A stretch of DNA of 33,522 nucleotides. Origin: Chitinophagales bacterium (GTDB lineage: Bacteria; Bacteroidota; Bacteroidia; Chitinophagales; UBA10324). How positions within the stretch are numbered: the stretch's first letter is position 1; each line of letters begins with the position of its first letter. Shown piece after piece: positions 1 to 8,226 of this stretch. A program made the translations under genes and the position numbers. The DNA lies in contig JANWXQ010000011.1 of the NCBI GenBank assembly GCA_025057275.1, positions 1 through 33,522 on the forward strand, read 5' to 3'. A model generated the notes under the pieces. The model did not search any database. It was not told the DNA's origin and saw nothing but the letters and a program-made list of their open reading frames with translations.

Positions 1-141
1 GTGGAGGTACGCGTCAGCGATTATCTGCCTCAGGCGGTGCTGGTGGAAAGCGGTCAACCTCTTGCCGGATATTTCAGCTATTGGTTCAGCTGGTATGCCG
101 TGCATGCCGGCAACGGCCGGTTCTGGCCGGACAAGCTGTAA
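1..141 (+). CDS. 3' end of an unidentified gene, possibly DUF3179 family
   Basis: An open frame runs from the first base to a TAA at 139-141 and encodes the last 46 residues of a protein whose start lies outside the window. The tail is rich in aromatic residues (Y-W-F-S-W-Y-A-V-H), which resembles the C-terminal Y-W-F-A-W-x-A-F-H segment of DUF3179 proteins. That likeness is by eye only and rests on a short stretch. It converges with rpoD, with 6 bases between the two stop codons. The gene is partial because of the window edge, not because of a visible mutation. Confidence 0.45.
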   Translation: MEVRVSDYLPQAVLVESGQPLAGYFSYWFSWYAVHAGNGRFWPDKL

Positions 142-147
142 AGGAGA

Positions 148-1017
148 TTACTGCCCCAGGTAGTTGCGCAACAGGCGGCTGCGCGAAGCTGTCCGCAGCT
201 TATTGATGGCTTTGTCCTTGATCTGCCGGACCCGTTCGCGCGTTAAGGCAAAGCGTTCGCCAATGTCTTCCAGCGACATGGGATGTTCCACGCCGATGCC
301 AAAGTAAAGTTTGATTACATCGCGCTGGCGTTCGGTTAATGTGTTCAGGGAACGTTCAATTTCACGACGCAGGGAATCGTTGTACGACACATGCTGGTCG
401 GTGGCCGGACAATTGGGATTTTCCAGCACGTCAAGCAACGAATTGTCTTCGCCTTCGGCAAAGGGCGCATCTACGCTGACGTGGCGCGCGGCAATGCCCA
501 GAGTGGTTTCTACTTCTTCGGTGGGAATTTCCAGTACAGAAGCCAGTTCATCGGGCGAGGGCTCCCGCTCAAATTCCTGCTCCAACGCAGAGAAGGCTTT
601 GTTGATTTTGTTCAGCGAACCAACCTTGTTCAATGGCAGGCGCACGATGCGGCTTTGTTCTGCCAGCGCCTGCAAAATGGACTGACGGATCCACCAAACC
701 GCATACGAGATGAATTTGAATCCACGGGTTTCATCGAACCGTTGGGCAGCTTTGATCAGCCCCAGATTGCCTTCATTGATCAGATCGCTGAGCGAAAGTC
801 CCTGATTCTGGTATTGCTTGGCTACAGAAACCACAAAGCGCAAGTTGGCTTTCGTGAGCCGCTCCAGCGCCTGCTGGTCGCCCTGTTTGATTCGCTTGGC
901 TAATTCTACTTCTTCTTCTGGAGTAAGCAGATCTACTTTTCCGATTTCCTGCAGATACTTTTCTAAAGATTGCGATTCGCGATTGGTAATGGATTTGGTG
1001 ATCTTGAGCTGACGCAT
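148..1017 (-). CDS. rpoD: Primary RNA polymerase sigma factor, RpoD/SigA (Bacteroidota short form)
   Basis: This is the housekeeping sigma factor that directs RNA polymerase to most promoters. Its 289 residues contain region 1.2 (about 15-50), region 2 with the N-L-R-F-V-V-S-V-A and W-W-I-R-Q motifs (about 55-130), region 3, and region 4 with a helix-turn-helix (S-L-E-D-I-G-E-R-F then T-R-E-R-V-R-Q-I, about 245-275). Region 1.1, present in proteobacterial RpoD, is absent. That and the length near 290 residues are typical of Bacteroidota primary sigma factors, which recognise TTTG / TAnnTTTG promoters instead of the E. coli consensus. The ATG at 1017 is the natural start, and a good promoter of its own type lies about 50 bases upstream. 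The gene is single, divergent from the START-like gene and convergent with the partial gene at the left edge. Confidence 0.97.
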   Translation of the reverse strand: MRQLKITKSITNRESQSLEKYLQEIGKVDLLTPEEEVELAKRIKQGDQQALERLTKANLRFVVSVAKQYQNQGLSLSDLINEGNLGLIKAAQRFDETRGFKFISYAVWWIRQSILQALAEQSRIVRLPLNKVGSLNKINKAFSALEQEFEREPSPDELASVLEIPTEEVETTLGIAARHVSVDAPFAEGEDNSLLDVLENPNCPATDQHVSYNDSLRREIERSLNTLTERQRDVIKLYFGIGVEHPMSLEDIGERFALTRERVRQIKDKAINKLRTASRSRLLRNYLGQ

Positions 1018-1064
1018 GGTTAAGGAGTGGTTAAAGGGTTAGGGGTGTTTTGGGTTAACGTAAG

Positions 1065-1097
1065 CAAATATATATGCAAGTTAAGATTGCGTACAAA
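1065..1097 (-). promoter_or_regulatory. Putative rpoD promoter, Bacteroidota -33/-7 type
   Basis: Read on the minus strand, TTTG (1097-1094) is followed after 21 bases by TATATTTG (1072-1065). This matches the TTTG-N19-21-TAnnTTTG consensus known for Bacteroidota primary sigma promoters. The expected transcription start near 1058 gives a leader of about 40 bases before the rpoD ATG. Confidence 0.6.
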
Positions 1098-1200
1098 GCC
1101 CTGCCCATGGCCAATAGGCCCCTTCGACAAATTCTTGTTTTGAAAGTGCGGAAACTTGTTTTATTTACGCCCGGTTACGGAATAATCCGACTGCCTATTC

Positions 1201-1593
1201 ATGAAGAAGGCCACCGGCAATCAGAAGTTCTCCTGCGAATACGTGATCAAAACCTCGCCGGTGATCTTATGGGAAATGATCAGCTCGCCCTCCGGACTGG
1301 CCGAATGGTTTGCCAACGATGTGGACCAGCGGGGTAAAGAGTTCATTTTTACGTGGGACAGGGAATCACAGACCGCTCGTTTGGTTGGTCTGGAGGAAGA
1401 ACAGTACATCCGCTTTCAATGGTTGGATAGCCCGGCCGGCGAGTTTTTTGAATTCCGTATTGACGTTACCGACATCACCAACGACACCGTACTTATCATC
1501 ACGGACTTTGCCAAGCCCGGCGAACTGGAAGATGCCCGCATGCTGTGGGATCAGCAGATTCACCAGTTGAAAAAGCGCTTAGGGGTGCTCTGA
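1201..1593 (+). CDS. START-like (SRPBCC fold) domain protein
   Basis: A 130-residue protein of the Bacteroidota START-like family, related to the AHSA1/SRPBCC fold that forms a hydrophobic ligand-binding cavity. Visible family features are the opening Y-V-I-K-T-S-P-V-I-L-W segment, S-P-S-G-L-A-E-W-F around residues 28-38, an F-x-W-D strand, and a C-terminal amphipathic helix (M-L-W-D-Q-Q-I-H). Its ligand and cellular role are not known, and there is no signal peptide or membrane segment, so it should be cytoplasmic. The start is the ATG at 1201. A weak promoter-like pair, TTTG 1139-1142 and TATTTACG 1162-1169, lies upstream. Its last 15 bases overlap the end of the convergent gene at 1579. 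Confidence 0.85.
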   Translation: MKKATGNQKFSCEYVIKTSPVILWEMISSPSGLAEWFANDVDQRGKEFIFTWDRESQTARLVGLEEEQYIRFQWLDSPAGEFFEFRIDVTDITNDTVLIITDFAKPGELEDARMLWDQQIHQLKKRLGVL

Positions 1594-2202
1594 GAGCAGG
1601 TTACGGGCATAGCCTTGCCATGTTTGTGCCGCAGCGTGAGGCAGGTGGTCCACCTGCTTGAGTGGCCAGCGGCGCATCAGTTTCAGAAAGTCGCGTTGCT
1701 GCAGCAAGCGCTTCATGGCTGGCAATGGGTACTGGCGAATCCGTCGCACATTATCCGGCGAAAAATCGTGCTGCCAGGGGTCCGTATGAATGCACAGGTA
1801 ATCGGTTGCTGTCCATGATTTTTGGGCTTCGTTAAGCAGGCGGCGCTGGGCTTTGTCTTTGACCGGTCCTTTCAGCACCAGGGCAAACGAACAATAATGA
1901 CCCCACCAGATCATGGTTCGGAAAGCAAAAATCTGTTCGTGGGAAAACAGGCGCGGAAAGTCCAGCAACAGGTACGGATAGCCGCGATAATTCTCGCCGC
2001 GGGAAATTTTTCCATAGCTGCAATCGGTTCCGGAGGGCAGGTGAAATGTTGTTTCCGCACATACCCGGGCCAGTTCATTGCGGGCAGCCTGCAGCAGCGA
2101 CAACAGCTTTTCCGTAGTCCGGTGTTTTAACCGGAAGAACCGCCGTTCGTGCAAAGCGGCCAACTCCAGTGGCGAAAGGGCTAATTTTGAACGAGGGCTC
2201 AT
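1579..2202 (-). CDS. Conserved-looking hypothetical protein
   Basis: I do not recognise this 207-residue protein. It is basic and rich in Arg, Leu and His, has no signal peptide or clear membrane helix, and carries aromatic stretches such as W-W-G-H-Y-C-S-F and H-T-D-P-W-Q-H-D-F. It is probably a real gene: no other gene fits on the opposite strand, and its reading frame ends neatly against the START-like gene. The likely start is the ATG at 2202-2200, since the only longer option is a TTG at 2214. That ATG shares the four bases CATG with the start of the divergent LptF/LptG gene, so there is no room for a separate promoter between them. No function is proposed. Confidence 0.6.
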   Translation of the reverse strand: MSPRSKLALSPLELAALHERRFFRLKHRTTEKLLSLLQAARNELARVCAETTFHLPSGTDCSYGKISRGENYRGYPYLLLDFPRLFSHEQIFAFRTMIWWGHYCSFALVLKGPVKDKAQRRLLNEAQKSWTATDYLCIHTDPWQHDFSPDNVRRIRQYPLPAMKRLLQQRDFLKLMRRWPLKQVDHLPHAAAQTWQGYARNLLSEHP

Positions 2203-3682
2203 GGCATCGGGCAACGAACCGCACGCTAAAGGTAGTGCGCCGCAGCGCGGGCATTTGCTTCGCCATCTGGATGTCTATCTGCTTCGCCTTTTTGCAGGCC
2301 CCTTCGTCATCACCTTTCTGCTGACCCTATTTGTGCTCATTATGCAGTTTTTGTGGAAGTATGTGGAAGATCTGGCCGGCAAAGGACTGCCCTGGTGGGT
2401 AGTGGGTGAATTTTTGTTGTATGCAACGGCAGCTACCATGGTGCCACTGGCTTTGCCGCTGGCTACCCTGCTGGCATCCATGATGACGGTTGGGACGCTG
2501 GCCGAAAATCAGGAGCTCACCGCGCTGAAAACGTCGGGCATTTCGTTGTGGCGGGTGCTGCGCCCCCTAATGGGCCTGGCCTTGCTGATCAGCGCCGGCG
2601 CCTTGGCCTTTGCCAATTACGTTGTGCCCGTGGCTTTTCTCAGGTTTGGCGCCTTATATTACGACATCTCTCACCAGCGCCCTTCCTTCAACATCAAACC
2701 CGGCGTATTCTATCGTGAAATTGAAGGCTACAGTATTCGTATCGGCAGCAAAGGCTCCGACGGCGAAACCATCAGTGACGTTCTGGTATACGACCATACG
2801 GAAGGCAAGGCCAACGAGTCGGTAGTGAGTGCACGCCATGGCCGAATGCAGGCCACGCCGGACGGCCGCTACCTGGTGCTGGAACTTTACGATGGCTATC
2901 AATATCGAGAGCTTACCGCCAGCACCAGGTCCATGAAAGAAAATGAACACGTCCGCATTCATTTTGAGTCCTGGCGCAAGGTGTTTGACCTTTCCGATTT
3001 TGCGCTAACCCGTACCGATGCCAGTCTGTTCAAGGAAAGTTATCAGATGCAGAATTTGCGGCAGCTCTCTGCATCCATTGACACGATGCGCATGGAACTG
3101 GCCAGCGACCTCAACGAAGCGCGCGTGTTTGCGCGGCCGTATCTGGCGTTCATGCGGACCAACCTGGACAGCCTGTATCGCCATCGGGATGCTTCCCGGT
3201 TACCCGTAGCTCGTCAACCCAACGACACCCTGGCTGTGGTGATGAAGGCCGTAACCACGGCCCGCAACCTCAAGGGCTATCTGGATTACATGGCGCGCGC
3301 TCACGAGGGCAAGGGCGAATTGTTGCGTCGTTATCAGAACGAGCGGCAGCGAAAGTTCACCCTTTCGTTTGCCTGCTTTTTGCTCTTCCTCATCGGTGCT
3401 CCCCTGGGGGCCATCATCCGCAAAGGCGGCTTTGGTCTGCCTTTCGTCGTATCGGTGTTTTTCTTTATTCTCTATTACATCCTTTCGGTTGCCGGCGAAA
3501 AAATGGCTCGTGAGGGGGTGCTCACTCCCATGGCCGGCATGTGGTTTTCTGCCGTCATTGTACTGCCCTTGGCCTTCTTTCTTGTTTACAAAGCCAACAA
3601 CGATTCGGCCGTGTTGCAGCTGGATGCATACCAGCGGTTATGGCGAAGGGTAACGCAGGCTATTCCGGCCTTCAGGGCGTAG
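2201..3682 (+). CDS. LptF/LptG-type permease (YjgP/YjgQ family), lipopolysaccharide export
   Basis: This is an inner-membrane subunit of the Lpt complex, which extracts lipopolysaccharide from the inner membrane and passes it to the periplasmic bridge. The 493 residues show the family layout. Three N-terminal membrane helices (about residues 25-130) include the A-L-K-T-S-G-I-S-L-W coupling-helix motif. A long central periplasmic region (about 130-385) follows, then three C-terminal helices beginning L-S-F-A-C-F-L-L-F-L-I-G-A-P-L-G-A-I-I-R-K-G-G. The sequence does not settle LptF versus LptG. The ATG at 2201 has a GAGGG three bases upstream. A TTG at 2255 would give a protein starting right at the first helix and is an alternative. 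The end overlaps the convergent glycosyltransferase by 11 bases. Confidence 0.9.
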   Translation: MASGNEPHAKGSAPQRGHLLRHLDVYLLRLFAGPFVITFLLTLFVLIMQFLWKYVEDLAGKGLPWWVVGEFLLYATAATMVPLALPLATLLASMMTVGTLAENQELTALKTSGISLWRVLRPLMGLALLISAGALAFANYVVPVAFLRFGALYYDISHQRPSFNIKPGVFYREIEGYSIRIGSKGSDGETISDVLVYDHTEGKANESVVSARHGRMQATPDGRYLVLELYDGYQYRELTASTRSMKENEHVRIHFESWRKVFDLSDFALTRTDASLFKESYQMQNLRQLSASIDTMRMELASDLNEARVFARPYLAFMRTNLDSLYRHRDASRLPVARQPNDTLAVVMKAVTTARNLKGYLDYMARAHEGKGELLRRYQNERQRKFTLSFACFLLFLIGAPLGAIIRKGGFGLPFVVSVFFFILYYILSVAGEKMAREGVLTPMAGMWFSAVIVLPLAFFLVYKANNDSAVLQLDAYQRLWRRVTQAIPAFRA

Positions 3683-4430
3683 CAGCCGGCGGCTGGTAGA
3701 TGTGCCAGCGCAGCAGGCCATGACGGTGCAGGAAATGGCGCAGGCTCACATGCAACACGCCCAAACCGTAAACGATGCTTCTGGTGAAATTGATAGAGGA
3801 AGCCTCTTTGAAGTAGCGCGTGGGGCAGGTGATTTCTGCTATTTCAAAACCGGCCATAAACAATTGGGAGATCACCTGATTGTCGAAGACAAAATCGTCG
3901 CTGTTGGCCTGCCAGCGGATAGCGGTTAGGGCTTTTCGCGAAAAAGCCCTGTATCCCGTATGGTATTCCGATAATTTCTGTTGCAGCAGCACGTTTTGGA
4001 TTAAAGTCAGCAGGCGGTTAAACACGTATTTGTATAGAGGCATGCCGCCCCTGAGCGCGCCAGTGCCCAGAATACGCGACCCCAGCACCACATCGTAAAG
4101 CCCTTCGGCAATTACGGATGCCATGGCCGGAATCAGTTTAGGGGTGTACTGATAATCGGGGTGCAGCATGATGATGATGTCGGCATTTAGCTCCAGTGCC
4201 TTGCGGTAGCAGGTTTTCTGGTTGGCGCCGTAACCCCTGTTCTGGTCATGAGCCAGAATGTGACGAATCCCCAGCTGTTGGGCCAGTGACACGGTGGCAT
4301 CACTGCTGCAATCATCCACCAGTACTACCTCATCCACCAAAGGCATGGGAATCTCGCGGTAGGTAGCTTCGAGAGTGGCTTCGGCATTGTAGGCCGGCAA
4401 GACAACAACCACTTTTTTCCCGTTGATCAT
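3672..4430 (-). CDS. Family 2 glycosyltransferase (dolichyl-phosphate mannose synthase-like)
   Basis: A 252-residue GT-A fold glycosyltransferase of the family that transfers a sugar from a nucleotide donor, often to a polyprenyl phosphate. It opens with the V-V-V-L-P-A-Y-N-A-E strand, followed by V-L-V-D-D-C-S-S-D (about 36-45), N-R-G-Y-G-A-N-Q (about 64-71), and M-L-H-P-D-Y-Q-Y in place of the usual DxD metal motif (about 89-96). This H-P-D-Y-Q form is seen in a recognised subgroup of these enzymes. The C-terminal part carries Y-H-T-G-Y-R-A-F, and no strong membrane helix pair is evident. It begins 2 bases after the mqnD stop codon and is probably co-transcribed with it. The acceptor is unknown. 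Confidence 0.88.
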   Translation of the reverse strand: MINGKKVVVVLPAYNAEATLEATYREIPMPLVDEVVLVDDCSSDATVSLAQQLGIRHILAHDQNRGYGANQKTCYRKALELNADIIIMLHPDYQYTPKLIPAMASVIAEGLYDVVLGSRILGTGALRGGMPLYKYVFNRLLTLIQNVLLQQKLSEYHTGYRAFSRKALTAIRWQANSDDFVFDNQVISQLFMAGFEIAEITCPTRYFKEASSINFTRSIVYGLGVLHVSLRHFLHRHGLLRWHIYQPPAATP

Positions 4431-4432
4431 GA

Positions 4433-5263
4433 TCAGACTACCAGAGTGTCTTCGGGGAAAACCGGAAGGTCCGCCAGAAACGGGTGGCCGTGTTGCAGCA
4501 GGCGAAGCACTGCCTGCCTTCCTTCTGCGCCGAGATCATCAGTGAAATCATTAACAAAAAGCGAAATGTGTTTATGGAGGATGTCATCGCTCAGTTCCCG
4601 GGCATGCTGCCGTACAAAGGGCATCACCTCCTGCTGGTGGGATCGGGCATAAACCAAGCTCTGGCGTATGGCCTGACCGATTTCGGCAAGCAGGGGTTGT
4701 GGCAAGCTGCGCAGGGCCACTATACCTCCCAGCGGCACGGGTAGGCCAAATTCTTTCTCCCATAATGCCCCCAGATCCGCTATCATCGCCAATCCGGCAG
4801 CCTCATAGGTAAAGCGGCTTTCGTGAATGAGCACTCCGGCATCGGCTTTACCGTCCTGCACTGCTTCGGAAATACGGTCGTAGGGTAAAACCAACCTGCG
4901 GCGCCACCAGGGGAAAAACAACGATAGCAACAGGTTGGCCGTGGTGTGCATGCCGGGAATGGCCACTATCGGATCCTGCCAGCCATGGTGTTGTTGGCCC
5001 TGCCGACCAACCAGCAACGGACCACAACCATAACCTAAGGCACTGCCACTGCTGAGCAAATAATAGCCGGAGGCCAGCAGGGGATAAGCGGCCATGCTTA
5101 CCTTACATACGTCGGCTTTGCCGTTCAGCGCCATTTCGTTGAGGGACTCAATATCTGTCAGGACGGGTTCCCAGCTCATGCTGCACGGTATTTTGTTGTG
5201 CAGCAAGGCGTAAAACACGAACGTGTCGTTAGGGCAGGGGGAAAGGGCCAGCCGCAGCTTCAC
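4433..5263 (-). CDS. mqnD: 1,4-dihydroxy-6-naphthoate synthase MqnD (menaquinone, futalosine pathway)
   Basis: MqnD converts cyclic dehypoxanthine futalosine to 1,4-dihydroxy-6-naphthoate in the alternative menaquinone pathway. The diagnostic S-P-C-P-N-D-T-F motif lies at the N-terminus, and K-A-D-V-C-K-V-S, G-Y-G-C-G-P-L, I-P-G-M-H-T-T-A and D-A-G-V-L-I-H-E-S motifs of the periplasmic-binding-protein-like fold follow in order. The frame remains open upstream to an ATG at 5335. I chose the GTG at 5263 because it puts the conserved L-A-L-S-P-C-P-N-D motif a few residues from the start and gives 276 residues, near the family norm. The longer form would add a Cys/Arg-rich extension with no family support and would collide with the maf start. 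The only other mqn-type gene expected nearby is absent, so the rest of the pathway must be elsewhere. Confidence 0.92.
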   Translation of the reverse strand: MKLRLALSPCPNDTFVFYALLHNKIPCSMSWEPVLTDIESLNEMALNGKADVCKVSMAAYPLLASGYYLLSSGSALGYGCGPLLVGRQGQQHHGWQDPIVAIPGMHTTANLLLSLFFPWWRRRLVLPYDRISEAVQDGKADAGVLIHESRFTYEAAGLAMIADLGALWEKEFGLPVPLGGIVALRSLPQPLLAEIGQAIRQSLVYARSHQQEVMPFVRQHARELSDDILHKHISLFVNDFTDDLGAEGRQAVLRLLQHGHPFLADLPVFPEDTLVV

Positions 5264-5297
5264 CAGGTAAAAATAGATGAGCAGACGGTTCAGCTTT

Positions 5298-5327
5298 TTT
5301 GCATACCTGCAAAAGCCCGTACTTTTC
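5298..5327 (+). promoter_or_regulatory. Candidate maf promoter
   Basis: TTTG at 5298-5301 is followed after 18 bases by TACTTTTC at 5320-5327, one mismatch from TAnnTTTG. The spacing is slightly short of the usual 19-21. The ATG of maf begins 6 bases later, so transcription from this site would give an almost leaderless message. Confidence 0.35.
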
Positions 5328-5333
5328 CCGACC

Positions 5334-5918
5334 ATGCAGCTGATTCTTGCATCGGCTTCGCCCAGGCGCCGTGAACTTCTGCAGGCAGTGGGCATCCCCT
5401 TCCGGATACTTCCTGCTCATGTGGAAGAAACTTATCCGAGCCAACTGCCGGTTCGTCAGGTGGCCGTTTATCTGGCTGAAAAAAAAGCACGCTCTTTGAT
5501 GGATCAGGTGTCCGGTCATGAAATCGTCGTAGCTGCCGACACCTGCGTCGTGCTTGGCGATACCCTTTTGGGTAAGCCTGCCGATGAACAGCAGGCCTTT
5601 CGCATGCTGCAATCGCTGTCGGGCACCACGCATGAGGTAATCACCGGTGTGGCCCTGATGCATCAGCAACGGTTACATTCTTTCTCGGAGCACACCCGGG
5701 TTACGTTTCGTTCGCTTGCGGATGAGCTCATCCGGTATTACGTGCGAATGTTTCGCCCGCTGGACAAGGCCGGCGCTTACGGCATCCAGGAGTTTATCGG
5801 CTACGTGGGAGTTGTTAGCGTTCAGGGTTGCTATTACAATGTAATGGGTCTGCCGGTAGCCCGTTTGCTGGCTGAACTGGAGACCTTTGGCATGGATTGG
5901 CGGCAGCAATTTTGTTGA
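5334..5918 (+). CDS. maf: Maf family nucleoside triphosphate pyrophosphatase
   Basis: A cytoplasmic house-cleaning pyrophosphatase that hydrolyses dTTP/UTP or modified nucleotides to the monophosphate. The 194 residues start with the family signature L-I-L-A-S-A-S-P-R-R, then show V-V-A-A-D-T-C-V (catalytic Asp region, about 66-73), L-G-K-P-A-D, and the C-terminal D-K-A-G-A-Y-G-I-Q-E and G-C-Y-Y-N-V-M-G-L-P motifs. The start is the ATG at 5334. A longer frame from 5277 is possible but adds residues that the family does not have. It is divergent from mqnD and followed by the secreted hydrolase pair. The Q-E-F-I-G-Y form of the C-terminal loop suits the dTTP/UTP subfamily, but substrate preference cannot be fixed by eye. 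Confidence 0.95.
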   Translation: MQLILASASPRRRELLQAVGIPFRILPAHVEETYPSQLPVRQVAVYLAEKKARSLMDQVSGHEIVVAADTCVVLGDTLLGKPADEQQAFRMLQSLSGTTHEVITGVALMHQQRLHSFSEHTRVTFRSLADELIRYYVRMFRPLDKAGAYGIQEFIGYVGVVSVQGCYYNVMGLPVARLLAELETFGMDWRQQFC

Positions 5919-5969
5919 GCGTCCTCCAATGTTCAGGAAGATTCACGGATGCTTGTGCATAGCGTGCGC

Positions 5970-6000
5970 TTGGGCTAGTACGTTGAGCATGCTAATTTTC
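5970..6000 (+). promoter_or_regulatory. Candidate promoter for the secreted hydrolase pair
   Basis: TTG at 5970-5972, a 20-base spacer and TAATTTTC at 5993-6000 match the Bacteroidota consensus with one mismatch in the -7 element. The preferred ATG lies 6 bases downstream at 6007, implying a very short or absent leader. Confidence 0.4.
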
Positions 6001-6006
6001 CGGCAC

Positions 6007-8187
6007 ATGAGCAGACTGGGAGTAGCCGCCGTTTGGGGCTTGCTGTATGTTCCCGTTGCGCTTACCGCTCAGGTGGTAACGGGGTTAAAAGCAGAATACC
6101 GGCACGGTCAGATATTCATCATCTGGAATAACATTCCCGGCGTGGATAGCGGTTTTTACTATGTTTATTGTAACCCGTATCCAATTACTGCATCCAACAT
6201 TCAAACCAGCACCTACCTGGGACGGGTGCCGTATAATTTTTCATTCGACTTTCGGCTTACCCAGAGTATAGCGGACAACGTTCCCCGCCGGCTGGTCATT
6301 AACGACAGTCCGCGCCAGCCCGTGCGCTTTGATCAGAACGTTTTTGTGATGACCTGTACCGAAAACAATCAAACCACCTACTTTGCCGTTCGCTGCGATT
6401 ACGGTAACACCTCTCCCAACTGGATGGTTATACCGGGGGCCAATTCACTGGAAGCCGGTTTTGGGGTCAAGCAGGTGGTGGCTCCTGTTCGGGCTTATCT
6501 GCAGGAGGCCAACGTCAACTTTCCGGGCAGCAACAACGGAGAAAAAATGGATGTGTACATCCACTATGGCGGAAACCGGTCTACCATTTACTACCCTGAA
6601 ATGAGCAATGAAGGCTGTCTGGCCTTCCATTTTGGCATCATCAAAAGCGGGCCGGTAAACGGCAAGAATGCCGGCTTTCTGAAGTTTCATGGCGGCAACG
6701 GCAACTTCGTCAATAATGCCATCGGTGTGGTTATTGACAGTTCCTGGAAAATTTCGTTTGACGACTGGATTCCGAACTTCAATTTTTCTTCCAGTGGATA
6801 CCATACCCGTTGGTTCGGACATCACGAAAAATTTGATGTGTACAAAGCTACCGTTTTGGATCCGCCGCCGCTCAGTGGTGTGGTCAAGGCCTACACGCTT
6901 CGCCGGATCCGCTGGGAGCTGGATTGGATTCTGAGCCGCTGGCCCAATGCCATAGACTCCAATCGTCTGTATCTGATCGGAAGTTCGCAGGGAACGGCCG
7001 CCGTTTGGTCGCAGGCTTTGGTGTACCCCCACCGTTATGCCTGCGGCTCTGCCACTGACGGCAAACTGAACATGAATGCTGGCGAAGACAGCAATCCTCA
7101 GTGCAAGTACAACGAGGGGGGTACGGCCCGAACCGAAACGCGGATCTTATGGGGGCATGAAGATCAGAATAACCTCTTCACTGATTTGCCCGACCCGAAT
7201 AATCCAGGTGCCATGCTGCGCATTTACGACGTCACCAATGTGGGATACATGATGGCCTTACATCAAAATCGCGGTATTCCCTACATGCAGGCACTTAACG
7301 GAAAAGAGGATGTCAACACCTGTTGGGAAGAAAAAATTGCCGTTTACGATGCGGCCAATCAAAACCGAACCGGCTCGGTGTTCTTCTGGGATCTCCGAGC
7401 TCATGGCGGCAGCGGCAACAAGGAGTGGAAACCATTGAACATTAAAAACATGCTCCGCTATGCCACCAATAAGAGCATGCCTGCTTTCAGCTTCTGCTCC
7501 TGTAACGGAAACCCCGGTGATACGTATAACCCCACTCCCCCTTACTACGATGGCGACCCTGTCGGGGCCATAAATGGGAATGTGGATTGGAATGACAAAA
7601 CGCTGATTGACACAGACACCATGTGGCAGGTGCAGCTCTTTGCTTTTCAGCAACAACTGCTCTCCGGATCCTACTACCCCGGCGTCATGCCCGATGCCTG
7701 TGTGGCCGACGTAACCATTCGCAGGCCGCAACAGTTCAAAGGCTTTGCTGCAGGAACGGAACTGTGCTGGACCAACGTTTATCCCAACGGATCGCAAAGC
7801 GGAACTGTGATCGTGGAATACAACGGCACAGAAGCCAAGCCCATTACCATACCGGCAGTGCAGATTTCCACCGGCATCAGCACGCTTACTGTCAAATTGT
7901 GTGATGGACAGTTTGAGCGCCAGGCATACAGGCAAGCCGCTCCGATCAGCCTGCAGGCATTTGCTGCCCATGGCGATATCTTGGGAACAACGGTGATTTC
8001 AGATGCTGAAACGGGACATCTGTATCTTCAGGATGCGCTGGGTCGTGTTCTAAAAAAGCAGACCATTGCAGGAACTGCTCAGGCCACGCCGTTTCGCTTC
8101 GCTGCGCACGATTTGCCGGCAGGCATTTATTTTGTTCACCTGAAGGTTAAGGATCAAATGCAGGTAAAACGGGTTGTTATTCCATGA
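6007..8187 (+). CDS. Secreted alpha/beta-hydrolase-like protein with type IX sorting domain (first of tandem pair)
   Basis: The 726-residue protein has a signal peptide ending at T-A-Q (about residue 22). A fibronectin-III-like beta domain follows (about 23-150; A-E-Y-R-H-G-Q-I-F-I-I-W-N-N). The central region reads as an alpha/beta hydrolase. It has G-S-S-Q-G with candidate nucleophile Ser327, N-G-K-E-D with Asp435 and D-L-R-A-H with His466, in the order expected for a catalytic triad. The C-terminus (about 645-726, ending L-P-A-G-I-Y-F-V-H-L) resembles a type A sorting domain for type IX secretion, although the usual P-N-P opening is missing. The hydrolysed substrate is unknown; an esterase or peptidase-like role is only inferred. 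Starts at 5989 or 5929 are possible, but the ATG at 6007 gives the cleanest signal peptide. A paralogue with the same layout follows after 39 bases. Confidence 0.8.
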   Translation: MSRLGVAAVWGLLYVPVALTAQVVTGLKAEYRHGQIFIIWNNIPGVDSGFYYVYCNPYPITASNIQTSTYLGRVPYNFSFDFRLTQSIADNVPRRLVINDSPRQPVRFDQNVFVMTCTENNQTTYFAVRCDYGNTSPNWMVIPGANSLEAGFGVKQVVAPVRAYLQEANVNFPGSNNGEKMDVYIHYGGNRSTIYYPEMSNEGCLAFHFGIIKSGPVNGKNAGFLKFHGGNGNFVNNAIGVVIDSSWKISFDDWIPNFNFSSSGYHTRWFGHHEKFDVYKATVLDPPPLSGVVKAYTLRRIRWELDWILSRWPNAIDSNRLYLIGSSQGTAAVWSQALVYPHRYACGSATDGKLNMNAGEDSNPQCKYNEGGTARTETRILWGHEDQNNLFTDLPDPNNPGAMLRIYDVTNVGYMMALHQNRGIPYMQALNGKEDVNTCWEEKIAVYDAANQNRTGSVFFWDLRAHGGSGNKEWKPLNIKNMLRYATNKSMPAFSFCSCNGNPGDTYNPTPPYYDGDPVGAINGNVDWNDKTLIDTDTMWQVQLFAFQQQLLSGSYYPGVMPDACVADVTIRRPQQFKGFAAGTELCWTNVYPNGSQSGTVIVEYNGTEAKPITIPAVQISTGISTLTVKLCDGQFERQAYRQAAPISLQAFAAHGDILGTTVISDAETGHLYLQDALGRVLKKQTIAGTAQATPFRFAAHDLPAGIYFVHLKVKDQMQVKRVVIP

Positions 8188-8226
8188 ACAGCATCCGTAA
8201 TTCGTATTCATGTATTTCTTAAACAG

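Noticed and set aside
4500-5395. A longer MqnD starting at the ATG at 5335
   Set aside because: The extra residues are Cys/Arg rich, unlike any family member, and would share bases with the maf start. The GTG at 5263 fits the conserved N-terminus.
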